From: Aphrophora alni
Taxonomy: Eukaryota > Arthropoda > Insecta > Hemiptera > Aphrophoridae
Direction of reading: 5' to 3'
DNA: 64,000 bases
Assembly: GCA_963513935.1 (NCBI GenBank)
Contig: OY740770.1
Location: forward strand, 86,401,267 to 86,465,266
Shown here: piece by piece, positions 24,761-36,490 of the stretch
Layout: each line of letters opens with the position of its first letter
Position numbering within the stretch: the stretch's first letter is position 1
Position numbers and translations under genes: made by a program
The notes under the pieces: generated by a model
Database searches by the model: none
The model's input: only the letters and a program-made list of their open reading frames with translations
What the model was told of the DNA's origin: nothing

Positions 24761-26111
24761 ACAATGCCTTATTTCATCTTCGTACTACCTCCTTTATATG
24801 AAATCCAAGTTACTTAAGTTCTGCGCCCCCCCCCCAAGTTTTATAGAATGATGATTTAAGTTAGGCCTCTGTAAATTTCAGGCTTTCAATGGTAGGAAGT
24901 TCTAACTCTATCTTTTGGCCTTTAAATAATTTAGCGTATTTATGTAAAACCAGGTATCAAGATAGCAGTAGTAGTACAGCCAGCCGCAATTCCTAGTAAT
25001 AGTAGAGTAACCTGAACACTATATATATGGTGTATTTGTCTGTGTGAGCTCGTATATATTATTATTATCCAATTCTAGCATGTTGTGAACTGAATATGGA
25101 TATCTCAAGCATTATAATTCGAGATTTAATGGCGTTAAATCGTTAAAGTTATTAAACTATAATGAAAAAAAAAATCAATTTGGTTAAAATAAGAGCACAC
25201 ACAATCAAATAAATGTTTAGCACTAGGTATTTGTTTGTCACAATAACAATAAAATCCGAATTAATCTAACTGCTATTATTTTACCAGAATATATGATTCA
25301 TTTTCACACAACCCTTTAATCATTTATCTCATGGCGCCAAAGTGTCAGACATAATTTATAACATCTGTTTGTTTCATTTAGTAAAACGAAACAGGGAAGA
25401 TTAATGATAATTTTATATTTTATTTTAGCAATACAATCTTAATTACTGCCATGATTATAAAATAATATATCCCTGATAATAAATTAGTTTCTTATTGATC
25501 CCCGAACAAACTACTTCTGTAATAAAACATTTCCTGGAAAGCTTTCTAATCACCTTAAAAGTCATATTTAGGTATAAAGTCTCAAAAAGAGTTCTTTTAG
25601 ACAAATTCTTTTGATTGTTGCACAAATATTGTAACTCTTGGAATATTGTAATAATAACAATAAAACTTTGCTTTCTGGACATTGATTTTGCAATTTTTAT
25701 TACATTAATTTTTGCATTAATTATTTACATTTGCATTATAATTTAGGAACGATTTGATTTTTTTAAAATTAATATGCACTTAGTTAAATCAACAATTAAT
25801 TTTGACTATACGTCTAAAAATATGATATTTTCAAACACATTTATCTTAAATTGTTGCTTATATTGTTTGTTAAGAATACAGTTGTGGTAAAATAATAAAA
25901 TTATGTATTATATGTATTTGGGTTAAGTTCTTAATGTTCTTGTCAAAATTACTTACACAGTAAAATTTCTCGCTTTAAAGATATAGCATTTTGATACTAA
26001 ACAAAAATATGTGTGGAATACCACAAAAAATATTCGTCCAGCAACTTTATTTCAAATGGTAGGTAATACAATAGATATATGTAGTACCTAAATATTTTTT
26101 GTTTTAATATA

Positions 26112-26737
26112 CAGAATGTCCCGCAATAATATGGCGTAACTTCGGAAATTGATAGAACACATAAAAAGTAGGAAATTGAAAGAACACATAAAAAGTAACA
26201 AAAAACTTCAAATAATTTTTGTTCTAAATTGCTTCTAAGTATTTGTTTATTAGAGTACATGTTATTGTAGCTCAATATTGCCTCACTTGAATTAAACATA
26301 CTGACTAGTTTTACTTGAATCTTATTTAAACACTTGAAAACGGTCGATTCTCGCTTATTTATGAACCAAATCTTATAAACCAGGTATTTTTAGGTTTGGC
26401 ATTGGGGTACATTTCTGAAAAAAAAAAAGTTCTTTTAATATTTTTATTTATTTGCTACTTTTTTAGTATAAAATTTTTAAATGTCCGCAATTTGGAAATT
26501 AATGAAGGAAATTGAAAACAAATTTTTTTAGGGTAAATCATGACAATACAAAAGGTTGACAGAAATTTCGTGAAATTCTGTTTTGTATTTTTTTTTAATA
26601 AAACTATTTTAGTATAAAACACAAACAGACAAACAAAAAATGAAGCAATTTAGAAAAACAATTATTTGAAGTTTTTGTTACTTTTTATATGTTCTATCAA
26701 TTTCCGCAGTTATGCCATATTATTGCGGGACACCCTG
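26112..26737. mobile_element. Mariner-type MITE, about 626 bp, TA target site
   Basis: Terminal inverted repeats of more than 100 bp begin CAGAATGTCCCGCAATAATA on the left and end with the complement of CAGGGTGTCCCGCAATAATA on the right. Both ends abut TA, the target duplicated by Tc1/mariner elements. The interior has no transposase. Inside the left arm a 27-bp segment starting GGAAATTGA is tandemly doubled (26,144-26,170 and 26,171-26,197). The right arm has one copy, so the doubling arose after insertion. The minus ORF 25,997-26,299 crosses the end and is not a gene. Likely a non-autonomous derivative of a mariner-type transposon. Confidence 0.8.
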
Positions 26738-26759
26738 TATATACGTCACAATAGTTAAA

Positions 26760-28109
26760 TCAGCTTACTAACAAAAATATATTTCTCTTCAAGAATAAAG
26801 ACAAGGACTACTTTTTTGCACGATATTATTTTCTGTTGAGTAAACAGAAATCAATAGACACGCCATGTCAACTAATACACTTAATTATATATGAACACTA
26901 TAATATTTGTCTTTATATAATATCGTATAATTGATAATACTTCAGAGACAAACAATCACGTTCATTTAATGTTGTGTAATTAGGATCCTCAGTCCTCAAA
27001 CAGTAATACCTGAATCCTAATACCTTTGATGTTGGATAATCAGTTCTCATATCAAAAGGTTTATTAACTTAATTCATATAATTAGTTTAATAGATACAGT
27101 TTCTAAACGGTAAAATTATATTACATTATAACGTTTGGTTTAGAGTTTTCGTTGAAATGATTGTTTTATTGTTGAGAGTATATTTAGAGGAATATGCTAA
27201 TCCATTAAAAACCCAATAACCGTGAAATATGTACTATGTTCTAGATTAAGTATTTAAAAGAAAATAATATCAAATTTATTTATAAATATAACTTTTGAAA
27301 TGGGTCAACATTATACGCTTGTTCCTGTATTTAATGAATGTCTACATCTAGGATCTGCAGACTAAATCCTGTGTAGCAGACGATGTTTAGCATGAACATT
27401 ACATGCGTAATAGAGAAAATATCTCAAAGAGAAATCCCGTAACATTCGAGTGGAAAACACTAAACCTATACACTATAATCAGACCTGTAAAATGTTTCTA
27501 AATTTATTAAATTTACACTTGGATTTACAAATGCCTATCTGTTCACAGACGTATACAACTTAAAACAGTACCTATGAAAATCAAGATTACTCACTAAAGG
27601 CAAATTAATTTTGTTAAACCGAACTGTAGTTTCAAAAGAACACTTGCGTCTAACCAGTACATAAAGATACTACTTTCTTTACGGTCACTACCACACAAGA
27701 ATACTACCATTAATGTTCTATGCACTACATTAGATTTATTCTTTGCTTTATTCTTTTCACTACTTTACATGTGAACTTTTCACTTGGCTACAGAAAAATA
27801 TAACGAAAAGCAGTCGATAACCTTTTATCTAGACAGTATAAAATGTATAGCTACTTTGTTTTAGGTTATTTAGATTTACCTGATCCACTTTTTGCTCTTA
27901 GCGGGAACTCTCAACAAAGAACTAATTCCCTATATATAATGTTATCTTTATGTAATCTGTTATTCTAAAAGAACTTGTAACGTTTTTATAGGTTAAAAAA
28001 TGTTACTTGTTCCCAAATAGAACCAATCCCAATACTTAATACATAGTTTAGAAATATTTCCAACTTTCAAACAATAAAACTGGTTATAATGTCTATTATT
28101 ATAATAACA

Positions 28110-28152
<43 letters not shown>

Positions 28153-29700
28153 CTGTCAAATATTAATATTAAAACAAAATGAAACTAATCGTACATTTTT
28201 ACAACTTTCAAAATATAACATTGGGTTCTACTGTTGTCTTTAGTTAAATAAAAACATAAATATTTAAGATGGAGTATAAGTTGAATTCAATTGGTATTGA
28301 GTGGCGAGATTTAGTACTTGATACGTTTCAAGTACGTCGCTCTATTGTAAAGTTAAAAATGTAAAGATAACTGTTTTTTCTGAATAGTTGCAAGTCGAAG
28401 ACTCATAATTGCTTGCAACTATCCAACTTATCCCTGTATAGTTTAGCTCAAGATATAACTACTCTACAGTTTATATATGTTTATATAATTGTGTTTGTTA
28501 AATTGAATTATTGTTTCCTTTTCTTGTTTTCAATACTAAAAAAAACTGAATTACAATTAGGTTGTTTGCTTAAACATAAATCACAAAAGCGTTACGTAAA
28601 TTCCACACGTCATTTAATTTGTTGTACTTTACAGAAGGAAAGTATTGTTATGAGGAAAACTCACGATAAATAGATTTAATTGGATTGATTGGAGTTATCA
28701 GTTGACTTCGTGAAATTCAAATACAAAGTATTTTGATATAATTTCTGTCTATATTCCGTTATTTTCTATCATTTGACTATTTTATTATTTTATTTTATAT
28801 AACATTTGCCTTTATTTCTTATTTCACTAAATATAAAGAAAGGTGTTATTTAATTTCACCTGGAAGTCCCCATTTATATTCCGTAAATTTTATGAAGTTC
28901 TAAATAAAATCGTCTAAAAAACATTTGATAAATATAAATCTCATTTAGTTAAATCAAATTATAAACATTATAAATATATTATATTATAAATATATTGTTT
29001 TGTTTTCATCCCAACTCGTTATTTAATTGATACAGTATGTCAGTGCTTTCACTGATAATATAATAGTACTTACATCACTTGTCAGTACAAAAAATAAACT
29101 GAATAAATTTGATGTTATTTCATTTAAAATATTGATAAATAAACCGTACAGTGCCTGTGCTGATGGCAACTACCTTTATTTAAAAGATAAAATAGAATGC
29201 CAATGTAAGTTAATAAATATACTGTCAGTAAATGGCGAGCCTTTACAAGATAAATATCAGTAAGTATTGACATTCAATATTATATCAATGCCATTTACAG
29301 TGTTATTGTAAACTCTACCTTTATTTACGAATCTTGTGTAATTTTTTATATGAATTACACTGACGATTATATATTTTTAACAATTTGTTATACATTACAT
29401 ACAATAATTTTAATGTGCTGCAATTAAATTTTCTTGCATACAATAGTAGAGACTGGTTCTTTGAAACTATGCGTGTGGCCGTTTATAGAACTACACTACT
29501 TTCGGATGTTTTAGTAATTTATATCAATTTCCTGATCTGTACTAATCTCATAGAGTTCTAGTGGCACGCCATTTATCCCGAAGCTATATCTTGTAATAAT
29601 TATTACTAATTTTGTTATTACTCTGTTTCTTTCCCTCCAAATAAAAATTAATTAATTTAAATAAAATAAAGGTAGCTATTACAACCAACAGGATGATGTG
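26760..29700. other. AT-rich non-coding stretch
   Basis: No gene recognised. It contains the (TA)n at 28,112-28,149 and a small frame ending in a good 5' splice-site string at about 29,214 (see findings). Neither suffices for a gene call. Confidence 0.5.
28112..28149 (+). repeat. (TA)n microsatellite
   Basis: About 19 uninterrupted TA units. Confidence 0.95.
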
Positions 29701-29942
29701 GTCTAACTAACGATACAGAAATATATCATAAACATGTTTAATGTAGCCTAAATAGAAATTAACATGAAAATAGGTGTATTTATAAAGTTACTCAATATGC
29801 TATTGCGTTTTAAAATATGCCAGTATTTTTTTTTCCATTTTTACTAAATATAGCTCAATATATAAATACAATATACTCAATATATAAATGAGTAACTTTA
29901 TAAACACGCCTATTTTCATGTTAATTCCTATTTACATTAAAC

Positions 29943-31535
29943 ATGTTAAACTCGGACTACTCTTTGTGGAGGGCAACTAGTAAATTTAAGAGACCTGTAA
30001 AGAGAATTCCTCCAATTAAAGATGAGTCGGGAAACTGGATGTGTCGTGATAATGAAAAAGCCGAGCTATTTTCCCGGCATCTACATAATGTGTTTCAACC
30101 TCATACAATCGCTTCTAGTGTCACACTGACAAAGATGTATAGTGGTTATTCTTGTATTAAGCCTGTAACTCCTCTAGAAGTTGCTCAAGAAATTGATAAA
30201 AACATAAACTCAAGGAAAGCGGCAGGAGTAGACAGAATCTCACCAAAAGTTCTTAAGGAATTGTCGAGTAAGGGTGTTGTCCTTCTCACATACATATTTA
30301 ATGCTTGTTTCCGTCTCGAGTATGTACCGGAGTGTTTTAAGATTGCACAAATCATTATGCTGCACAAACCAGACAAACCTACTGAAAATGTGACGTCATA
30401 CAGACCAATTTCACTACTGTCGGTGATATCTAAACTGTGGGAGAAATTGTTCCTCAAGCGACTTAAGCCCTTAACAAGAATACCGGATCATCAGTTCGGG
30501 TTCCGGAGTAGACATTCCACAATAGACCAATTACACAGAGTAACTGCTGTCATAGAAAAGACTTTTGAAGATAAAAAATATTGTTGTGCTGCTTTTCTTG
30601 ATGCTGCACAAGCTTTTGACAGAGTGTGGCATGAAGGCCTTGCTATCAAGCTTAGTAAAATTTTACCAGGTAATTACTGTAGACTGTTGGAATCATATCT
30701 TGAGGGTCGTTTGTTCTGCGTTGTGAATGGCGATGCTAGATCAAACTTCTATCCCATACTTGCTGGAGTGCCTCAGGGCAGTGTTCTCGGACCCATCTTG
30801 TATCTGTTATACACGGCAGATATTCCTACCACTAATAATTCAACTGTTGCTACATTTGCAGATGACACAGTAATATTAACCACTGGTGAAACTCAAGCTC
30901 AGGCAACTGAACATCTTCAAAGTTGTCTTGATCGGGTATCGAAATGGACCTGTGACTGGAAAATCAAGCTAAATGAACAAAAGTCAACACATGTTACATT
31001 TTCCTTGCGACACGTAGATACTAGGCAATGTGTTTATATAAGTAGCAAGCTAATACCACAACATGATTCGGTTAAATATTTGGGAATGCATCTTGATAAA
31101 CACCTTACATGGAAAATCCACGTGAAAAAAAAAGTAGAAAGGATTCGCCTTAAAGTACGTCAAATGTACTGGCTAATTGGCAGGAAATCGCAATTGGACC
31201 TTTATAATAAAAGACTACTGTATTTAACTATAATCAGACCAATTTGGACCTATGGTGTGGAACTTTGGGGATGTACAAAGAAATCTAATCGACTGTTGGT
31301 ACAAAGAAGCCAAAACAGTGTAATTCGAGCAATGACCAACGCAAGATGGTATCAGCGTAATGATGATCTACATTCAGACTTAAACCTGAAATCTGTGGAA
31401 GATGTTATAAAAGATTATGCAAATAGACATGAGAAGAGACTCCTTAATCATGTTAACGTGGAAGCTTTACAACTATTGGACACGGAACTATGTACAAGAA
31501 GACTTTGCCGGATGAAGCCACAGGATCTATCATAA
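29943..31535 (+). CDS. Jockey-clade LINE reverse transcriptase (ORF2 C-terminal part)
   Basis: The 530-residue product is the RT half of a non-LTR retrotransposon ORF2. Full Jockey ORF2 proteins are roughly 900 residues and start with an apurinic-type endonuclease, absent here. Visible blocks: the linker with SLWRATSKFKRP (7-18); GVDRISPKVLK (95-105); SYRPISLLSVISKLWEK (152-168); HQFGFRSRHST (183-193); RT motif A FLDAAQAFDRVWH (218-230) with catalytic D220; motif B GVPQGSVLGPILYLLY (275-290); motif C FADD (305-308) with both Asp; thumb VKYLGMHLDKHLTWK (about 377-391). There is no frameshift or internal stop. The first ATG (29,943-29,945) lies in the target-site duplication, so the start and first residues come from the host site. 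The native protein began upstream. Whether it is translated is unknown, and without endonuclease and ORF1 it cannot move autonomously. Codon content is GC-richer than its surroundings. Confidence 0.95.
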   Translation: MLNSDYSLWRATSKFKRPVKRIPPIKDESGNWMCRDNEKAELFSRHLHNVFQPHTIASSVTLTKMYSGYSCIKPVTPLEVAQEIDKNINSRKAAGVDRISPKVLKELSSKGVVLLTYIFNACFRLEYVPECFKIAQIIMLHKPDKPTENVTSYRPISLLSVISKLWEKLFLKRLKPLTRIPDHQFGFRSRHSTIDQLHRVTAVIEKTFEDKKYCCAAFLDAAQAFDRVWHEGLAIKLSKILPGNYCRLLESYLEGRLFCVVNGDARSNFYPILAGVPQGSVLGPILYLLYTADIPTTNNSTVATFADDTVILTTGETQAQATEHLQSCLDRVSKWTCDWKIKLNEQKSTHVTFSLRHVDTRQCVYISSKLIPQHDSVKYLGMHLDKHLTWKIHVKKKVERIRLKVRQMYWLIGRKSQLDLYNKRLLYLTIIRPIWTYGVELWGCTKKSNRLLVQRSQNSVIRAMTNARWYQRNDDLHSDLNLKSVEDVIKDYANRHEKRLLNHVNVEALQLLDTELCTRRLCRMKPQDLS

Positions 31536-31716
31536 TTTATTTTTGTTTGTTTTTGTTTTAGATACCTAATAAGGTTTGCATAGTTAGAACCTAGATTATG
31601 TTTTAGGATTCAATGCATGTTTCTCGCTTTCTTGTATATGTATTAATTATTTAAGCAGTAGCTTAAGATTGTAATATTCTAGTATGTCAAAATAAAATAA
31701 TAATAAAAAAAAAAAA
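29948..31716 (+). mobile_element. 5'-truncated Jockey-like LINE with poly(A) tail and target duplication
   Basis: The insert runs from just after AAACATGTT (29,939-29,947) to an A-rich tail ending at about 31,716, followed by the same AAACATGTT at 31,717-31,725. The target duplication is therefore up to 9 bp, ambiguous by the A residues. The 3' UTR is about 155 bp, with AATAAA at 31,691-31,696 before the tail. The element lacks its first ORF and the endonuclease part of ORF2, as usual for target-primed 5' truncation. The open 530-codon frame, next to the decay of every other TE here, suggests a recent insertion. Confidence 0.92.
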
Positions 31717-31781
31717 AAACATGTTTATGATATATTTCCGTATCGATAGTTAACGAAACAATTTTTTTTCAGATTCTTTTT

Positions 31782-31932
<151 letters not shown>

Positions 31933-32744
31933 AAGAATCCGTCGTTTTAGTTTTAAATGCAGTAGAATGTAAACGTAAACAGATTGCGCCTTTTTAACAA
32001 CTGCATACCTTTAAGAATTCCTAAAATATTTAGAAAAATGTTAATCTAACAGTGAATACAAGAAATATAACGGACTTTAATGTCATTTTACAGCAGTTTG
32101 AACATATCAGCTATGTAACAATGATTTATTTAACAATTTAAAAGTATTCAATCTGAATATCTGATTATTAAATTAATATCTGAAACCTAATTAATTTATT
32201 AAAACTTTAAATGGCAGCGATTTTTGAAATTATTTAAAATAAATATCGTATTAATTGACACGACAAATTTAATCACCCAAATGGGAATAACAAATATACT
32301 TTGCAACCCGTATTTATCAATTTTAATGAAATATTTGCACATCCGAACAGAAATCAAAGCGTTACAGGGGACTTTTTTCCTAGGAAACGTTGTTTTTATG
32401 TTGACATGCCTTCCCTATGTTGGAATACCTTCCTGTGTTTTGTGTTTTTCTTTAACATCGAGAATATAAAATCACTCATGAATGAATACACAGGATGGCA
32501 AATCATATTGTCAGTTATATTGAAATCTGTTTTATACTTTATTTACTTTGAAGTTGTATTTTGATCAAAGTAAATATTTTGAATACCACACATTATAGAG
32601 TGAAATGTTCCGTAAGAGATCAAAAGACTCTTCAAAAGTTAAAAACCCCGTTAGTCACCATTTAATGAGAGTCCTTTCTCTATGATTTTACTTCAGTTGG
32701 ACATATAAAAAAAATAACTTTCAAGGAAAATATTTTGATCTGTC

Positions 32745-32950
32745 CCTCCCCCCCCTCTCTCTCTCTCATTTTTTTCTCTTTATATTAATAATCTCTTGGT
32801 CATCGCCTTATAACAACGTTGGTAGGGAACATGAATTTTTAAAGACAGACCTTGTAGGAATGATGGGGAGGGATCTAACCCAAAACTACACGAAAAAAAT
32901 GTATTAAATCTAGCTTAAGTCCTTCGACGTTGCCTACCGTGTTATTATTC
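32745..32950 (-). repeat. Dispersed SINE-like repeat, copy 3
   Basis: On the minus strand it reads GTAGTTTTGGGTTAGATCCC, then AAGGTCTG, GTTATAAGGCGATGACCAAGAG and a CT/GA-rich end. It is positional counterpart of the copy at 11,112-11,310, so the insertion is older than the duplication. Its distal end contains a C run plus (CT)n at about 32,743-32,767. The ORFs nearby are chance frames. Confidence 0.65.
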
Positions 32951-33989
32951 ACTATAGTCAACCCCGAGGCTCTCTGTCTATTAAAGTTAAGTATTTAAAA
33001 GATATTTGTTTTCTTACTGTACTTGCTTTAATGCTTGTAATATAAATAAAGTAATGTGTGAACCTGAAAATGATCTCCTTGTTTATGTAATGTTTTCCCT
33101 TCTTTAAATACGTAAATCAGGAGAATAAAAACGACTATATTGTGACGAAATATGTTATCAGTTGTATGATAATAAAGGAAGTTTTTAACTCACAATTGTA
33201 CGCGTACACTCTGTCGTAAAATAAGGAAACTAACAACATTTCTGCTGTTTGTTATTGATTTCATATTTTCCTTGAACAAATCTCTCGACATGGTTATGAC
33301 ATTGTGTGGCTTCATCAGCTCGGTTTGTATTATCTTTCTTTCAACGCAAAATTGTCCCTTTTATAAACGTAAACATAACTAAATCTGGAAAACTCGGTTG
33401 AACTTGATTCTCATTTTTTCTTTGTTTTGGAAAATAAAGAAAAAATTTTGCTAGAATAAATGTATGGAGAAAATTGGATATGTGAAAATGTAGAAAATTA
33501 GGAGAAATTTTCAAGAATTGCGACCAATAAGAGGTAGACTGCTGAAACAAAACTTTGAGATCGTTCTGGTTAATAAACTTGTCCAAACCAACAGTTTTGA
33601 CAATATATGAATATGAATACGTTCATTACTTCTATTTTTCATATATGTTAAAAATATCTTTACAAAATTACTTAAAAATAAAAATAAAAAATAGGTAATC
33701 CAGAGGTTAACCAGAGGTTAAACCTCTGTAACCAGAGGGGTTAGTATAGTTTAATTACAGTAAACTAATAAAGATGTCAGTTTAACATTGTAACGGACGA
33801 CGAAATTACACAATAAAAATATAATAATCCGCAATAAAGTACAAAGTAACTAACATACTAAGATAAAAATGTTTTTATGATCTTTAATAACATTAATTGT
33901 TTAATAGATTAATTTAGTTTTTTTCTTGGTAACAGCTACAATTTTAATTTAGTATTAAGTTATTATAAAAACGAATATTTGTAAATACA

Positions 33990-34285
33990 TTAGGTACTGA
34001 GTTAACAGTTTGGGAGCAAGATTATAATCAGCACTTCTTAAAACATCCATTATTAGGTTTTGACACAGTGAAGTAATCTTTGTTTCTTAGCTTTTGTACG
34101 TAAACATTAGAAACCCTTATTTTCAAACATCCTCTGTTAATGATATCGTCAGAACATTATAAACCAAAATTCCAAATATTTCTCTTTGCCGTTTATTTAT
34201 GTGCTTTGAACAACTTAATTTAAAATCAAAATTAATTTCTAAATGGTTGATTTCTTTTACTAACTTCATATGGCGAATGGCATTT
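33990..34285 (-). pseudogene. Probable LINE RT thumb relic
   Basis: The minus strand reads LVKEINHLEINFDFKLSCSK then HINKRQREIFGIL, which resembles the V.EI.DLGV.FD.KL.F..HI block and following helix of arthropod LINE ORF2 proteins. After two stops it continues with LIMDVLRSADYNLAPKLL, roughly where L...LVRS.LEY...W is expected. The match is partial and without catalytic motifs, so it is less certain than the 12 kb relic. No corresponding sequence was found at 13.8-14.1 kb. Confidence 0.5.
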
Positions 34286-34537
34286 GGGAATTAGTACTAA
34301 TAAAGAAAACGCTACTTATATATAAATACAATCTGTTAGAAATAAGATATTACAAATGCATATTGATTCAATAAATATTTTACCCGTTGAAAGCATATAT
34401 AAATTTATACAAAATCTAGGGTATTATTTTTCAACGAATATAATTTGTTTTTTTAATAGTAATTTTCTGAGTAATCGCCATTGGAGGCAGCTATCCCACT
34501 TGCTTAGATTAGTTTATTGTGTTGTACGTTGACAAAA

Positions 34538-34600
34538 AATTCGGTATTTTTAGTTCAAAAAGTAATAATAATAATAATAATAATACAATAAAGTACAAGG
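34538..34600 (+). repeat. Short dispersed duplicate with (AAT)n
   Basis: TATTTTTAGTTCAAAAAGTA followed by (AAT)n and ACAATAAAGTA recurs in slightly shorter form at 40,432-40,480, offset about 5.9 kb. Confidence 0.6.
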
Positions 34601-35283
34601 AACTAATTAGTTCCAAAGCCCGTGGCATGATATTTAGACAGATGCTTTTAACATGGTCTATGATTATATTTTCATAATACGCAATGATTAAATTGTCATT
34701 CAAATATTTTGAAGGGTGTTTTTAAAAACGGGTGTAGTCCTTTAAAAATTACATTACTAGTTAGTTTTTTCATATTAAAATGATAAATCTGCAATTCACA
34801 ATTAGTATTGTTTGTTTGTACAGATAAAAATTATTCCAAAATTTTAAAAAATCGCTAAAGTGTTTGATGTCTCTCTTAATATTATATAATGTAGATGGGT
34901 TAGTTTAATGTTACGGTTTTTTATTAAAAACTCGAAATTTATATGTTGGCCAATTTTTCTAACACCGCTTAATAGTTAACTAGTAAACTATCGGCGAAAA
35001 CAATTGTATAGTTAGTTTTTGTTTTCCTGTTCTATAGTTAACAATGAAAACCACTTTTACAAAACATCTTAATATTATTACAAAACGGATTTTCATCTCA
35101 CAATCACAACCCCCTTTAAAATCCTTCACTCGAGTTTACTTTCATTTAACCTATATCTTTTCCTATATAACCTTGATTTTTGCTTCAATTCTTTTGTATG
35201 TTCATATGGAATAATAATATACAGGATTACGCTTGTCTTATATTATTCCTAGCACTACTGTTTTATGCATTAGAAACTGTGTA

Positions 35284-35285
<2 letters not shown>

Positions 35286-35320
<35 letters not shown>
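35286..35320 (+). repeat. (AT)n microsatellite
   Basis: About 17 uninterrupted AT units, in duplication copy 2 only. The copy 1 counterpart near 14,530 has no AT run. Confidence 0.95.
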
Positions 35321-35323
<3 letters not shown>

Positions 35324-36389
35324 TAATGTTTTCGTTTCTGTTTTATATAATCAGAACTTTTACATTTCCATAAACACTCATTAGCAATAAAATCTCCAAT
35401 GGCTTGTAGCCTATACAACTATATTTTAACAACATTTTCATGTCACAAATTATTGATCACGACCTTCCTGTCTGATTTGAAATGAAGTGGTTGTTATGAA
35501 TATTTCAACTGTTTGAAATAAGTTGGTCATATATGTCCCCCTGGAAAATGATTCTTATCGGGAAGGACCGGATCCCTTCCCAGTTTATTTTGCATTAATA
35601 ATTAATAACGGCATTTAAAAATGTATGGCCACCTGATGACTAAAATCAGCTGGTAAACTAATAAACCAAGGAGTAATATTACTCCTTGCTATTATTATTC
35701 AGAAAAATAAAATTACCAATATATATATTTATAATAACCTTACAATAGTGCTTTTATTAAATTACAATAAATAGTTATAACATACATTAAGGACTGGATG
35801 TCTATATTGCAAATTAAAAATTAAAATGATAAAAACATGTTATAAAGTCAATAATAAAACAACTCTGTAATACGTGTAGAAACTTGTTGTACATAACAAT
35901 TATAAATGCCGTCAGGGGTTAACATTTTACTCATGTCACCTGTGATGATTATTATAACACCCTGTCATATTTTATGATATACTTTATTAAAGTGTACTTC
36001 AGTTATTTATTTTTGAAATTATTTTCTTAATACAATGCAGAGTAACACGAAAATAGGAACATTGGCGTTTCGTAACCATATATTGTTTAAAAAATCATAT
36101 ATACACACTTAGAATATGTTTCAACTCATGGGCAAGCTGTTTATATTTTTTCCCACACTACTCTATTTCAGTCGAAAATATTGAAAAATCAAATATCATA
36201 GATTAGTGTTTATTATTACAGTTATTACAATTTTGATGTATACAAAATAATTGTTTTAACTTTAAATTATAGGAAATTCAAATACAAGCCGTGTGAGGTT
36301 GGATAATCCATTGTTTTTTTTTTAATTTTTTTTATTTGTTAACAAAATCTGAATTTTTAATCAAAATGTTTCTCTCATAATGTTCACAA

Positions 36390-36490
36390 TAAGAAAACCT
36401 TTCTGTGCTAATTTCACTAAGGATGACGATTTAGTTGCTGAAACGTTTTCTTGTGGAAGCATTTTCTTGTTTATGAAATTGTCTATTAAT
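36390..36490 (+). repeat. Hammerhead-like repeat locus shared by both duplication copies (copy 2)
   Basis: Counterpart of 15,640-15,770. It reads CACTAAGGAT, an imperfect stem, then GAAACGTT. The conserved first CTGA is here CTAA, which would break a hammerhead core. Confidence 0.5.

Larger units (their letters stand above)
7230..24900 (+). repeat. Ancient tandem duplication, copy 1 (about 17.7 kb)
   Basis: A colinear series of blocks repeats in copy 2 (25,050-46,700), same orientation. Pairs: 7,550-8,080 / 25,340-25,830; 11,590-11,760 / 32,965-33,125; 13,510-13,560 / 33,540-33,590; 14,300-14,480 / 35,040-35,215; 15,640-16,070 / 36,390-36,810; 16,600-16,860 / 38,260-38,470; 17,540-17,640 / 39,220-39,330; 17,820-17,940 / 39,545-39,660; 18,920-19,090 / 40,678-40,850; 19,205-19,290 / 41,060-41,150; 22,435-22,720 / 44,575-44,810; 23,610-24,760 / 45,490-46,650. 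The offset grows from 17.8 to 22.1 kb, much of it accounted for by insertions in copy 2. By eye the blocks are roughly 70-85% identical, so the event is old. Copy 1 ends about where copy 2 begins, as a tandem duplication predicts. Confidence 0.8.
29704..31752. mobile_element. Palindromic MITE, about 280 bp, split by a LINE insertion
   Basis: The left arm 29,704-29,796 is the reverse complement of a right arm that is now in two pieces, 29,888-29,947 and 31,717-31,752. The ends read TAACTAACGATAC and GTATCGATAGTTA; TA may be the target duplication. Arms are about 92 bp with a few substitutions and one small indel. Removing the LINE restores a continuous right arm. Nothing is encoded in the loop (29,797-29,887). 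Confidence 0.85.

Noticed and set aside
30185..30457. 90-codon minus-strand ORF inside the LINE
   Set aside because: Antisense shadow of the intact reverse transcriptase frame.
29939..31725. LINE as part of the palindromic element (one autonomous transposon)
   Set aside because: The repeated AAACATGTT and the A-tail at the junction are the marks of a separate target-primed insertion, and non-LTR elements do not have terminal inverted repeats.
33290..33345. Minus-strand GCTGATGAAGCC string as another hammerhead-like copy
   Set aside because: The expected GAAAC after a paired stem is missing.
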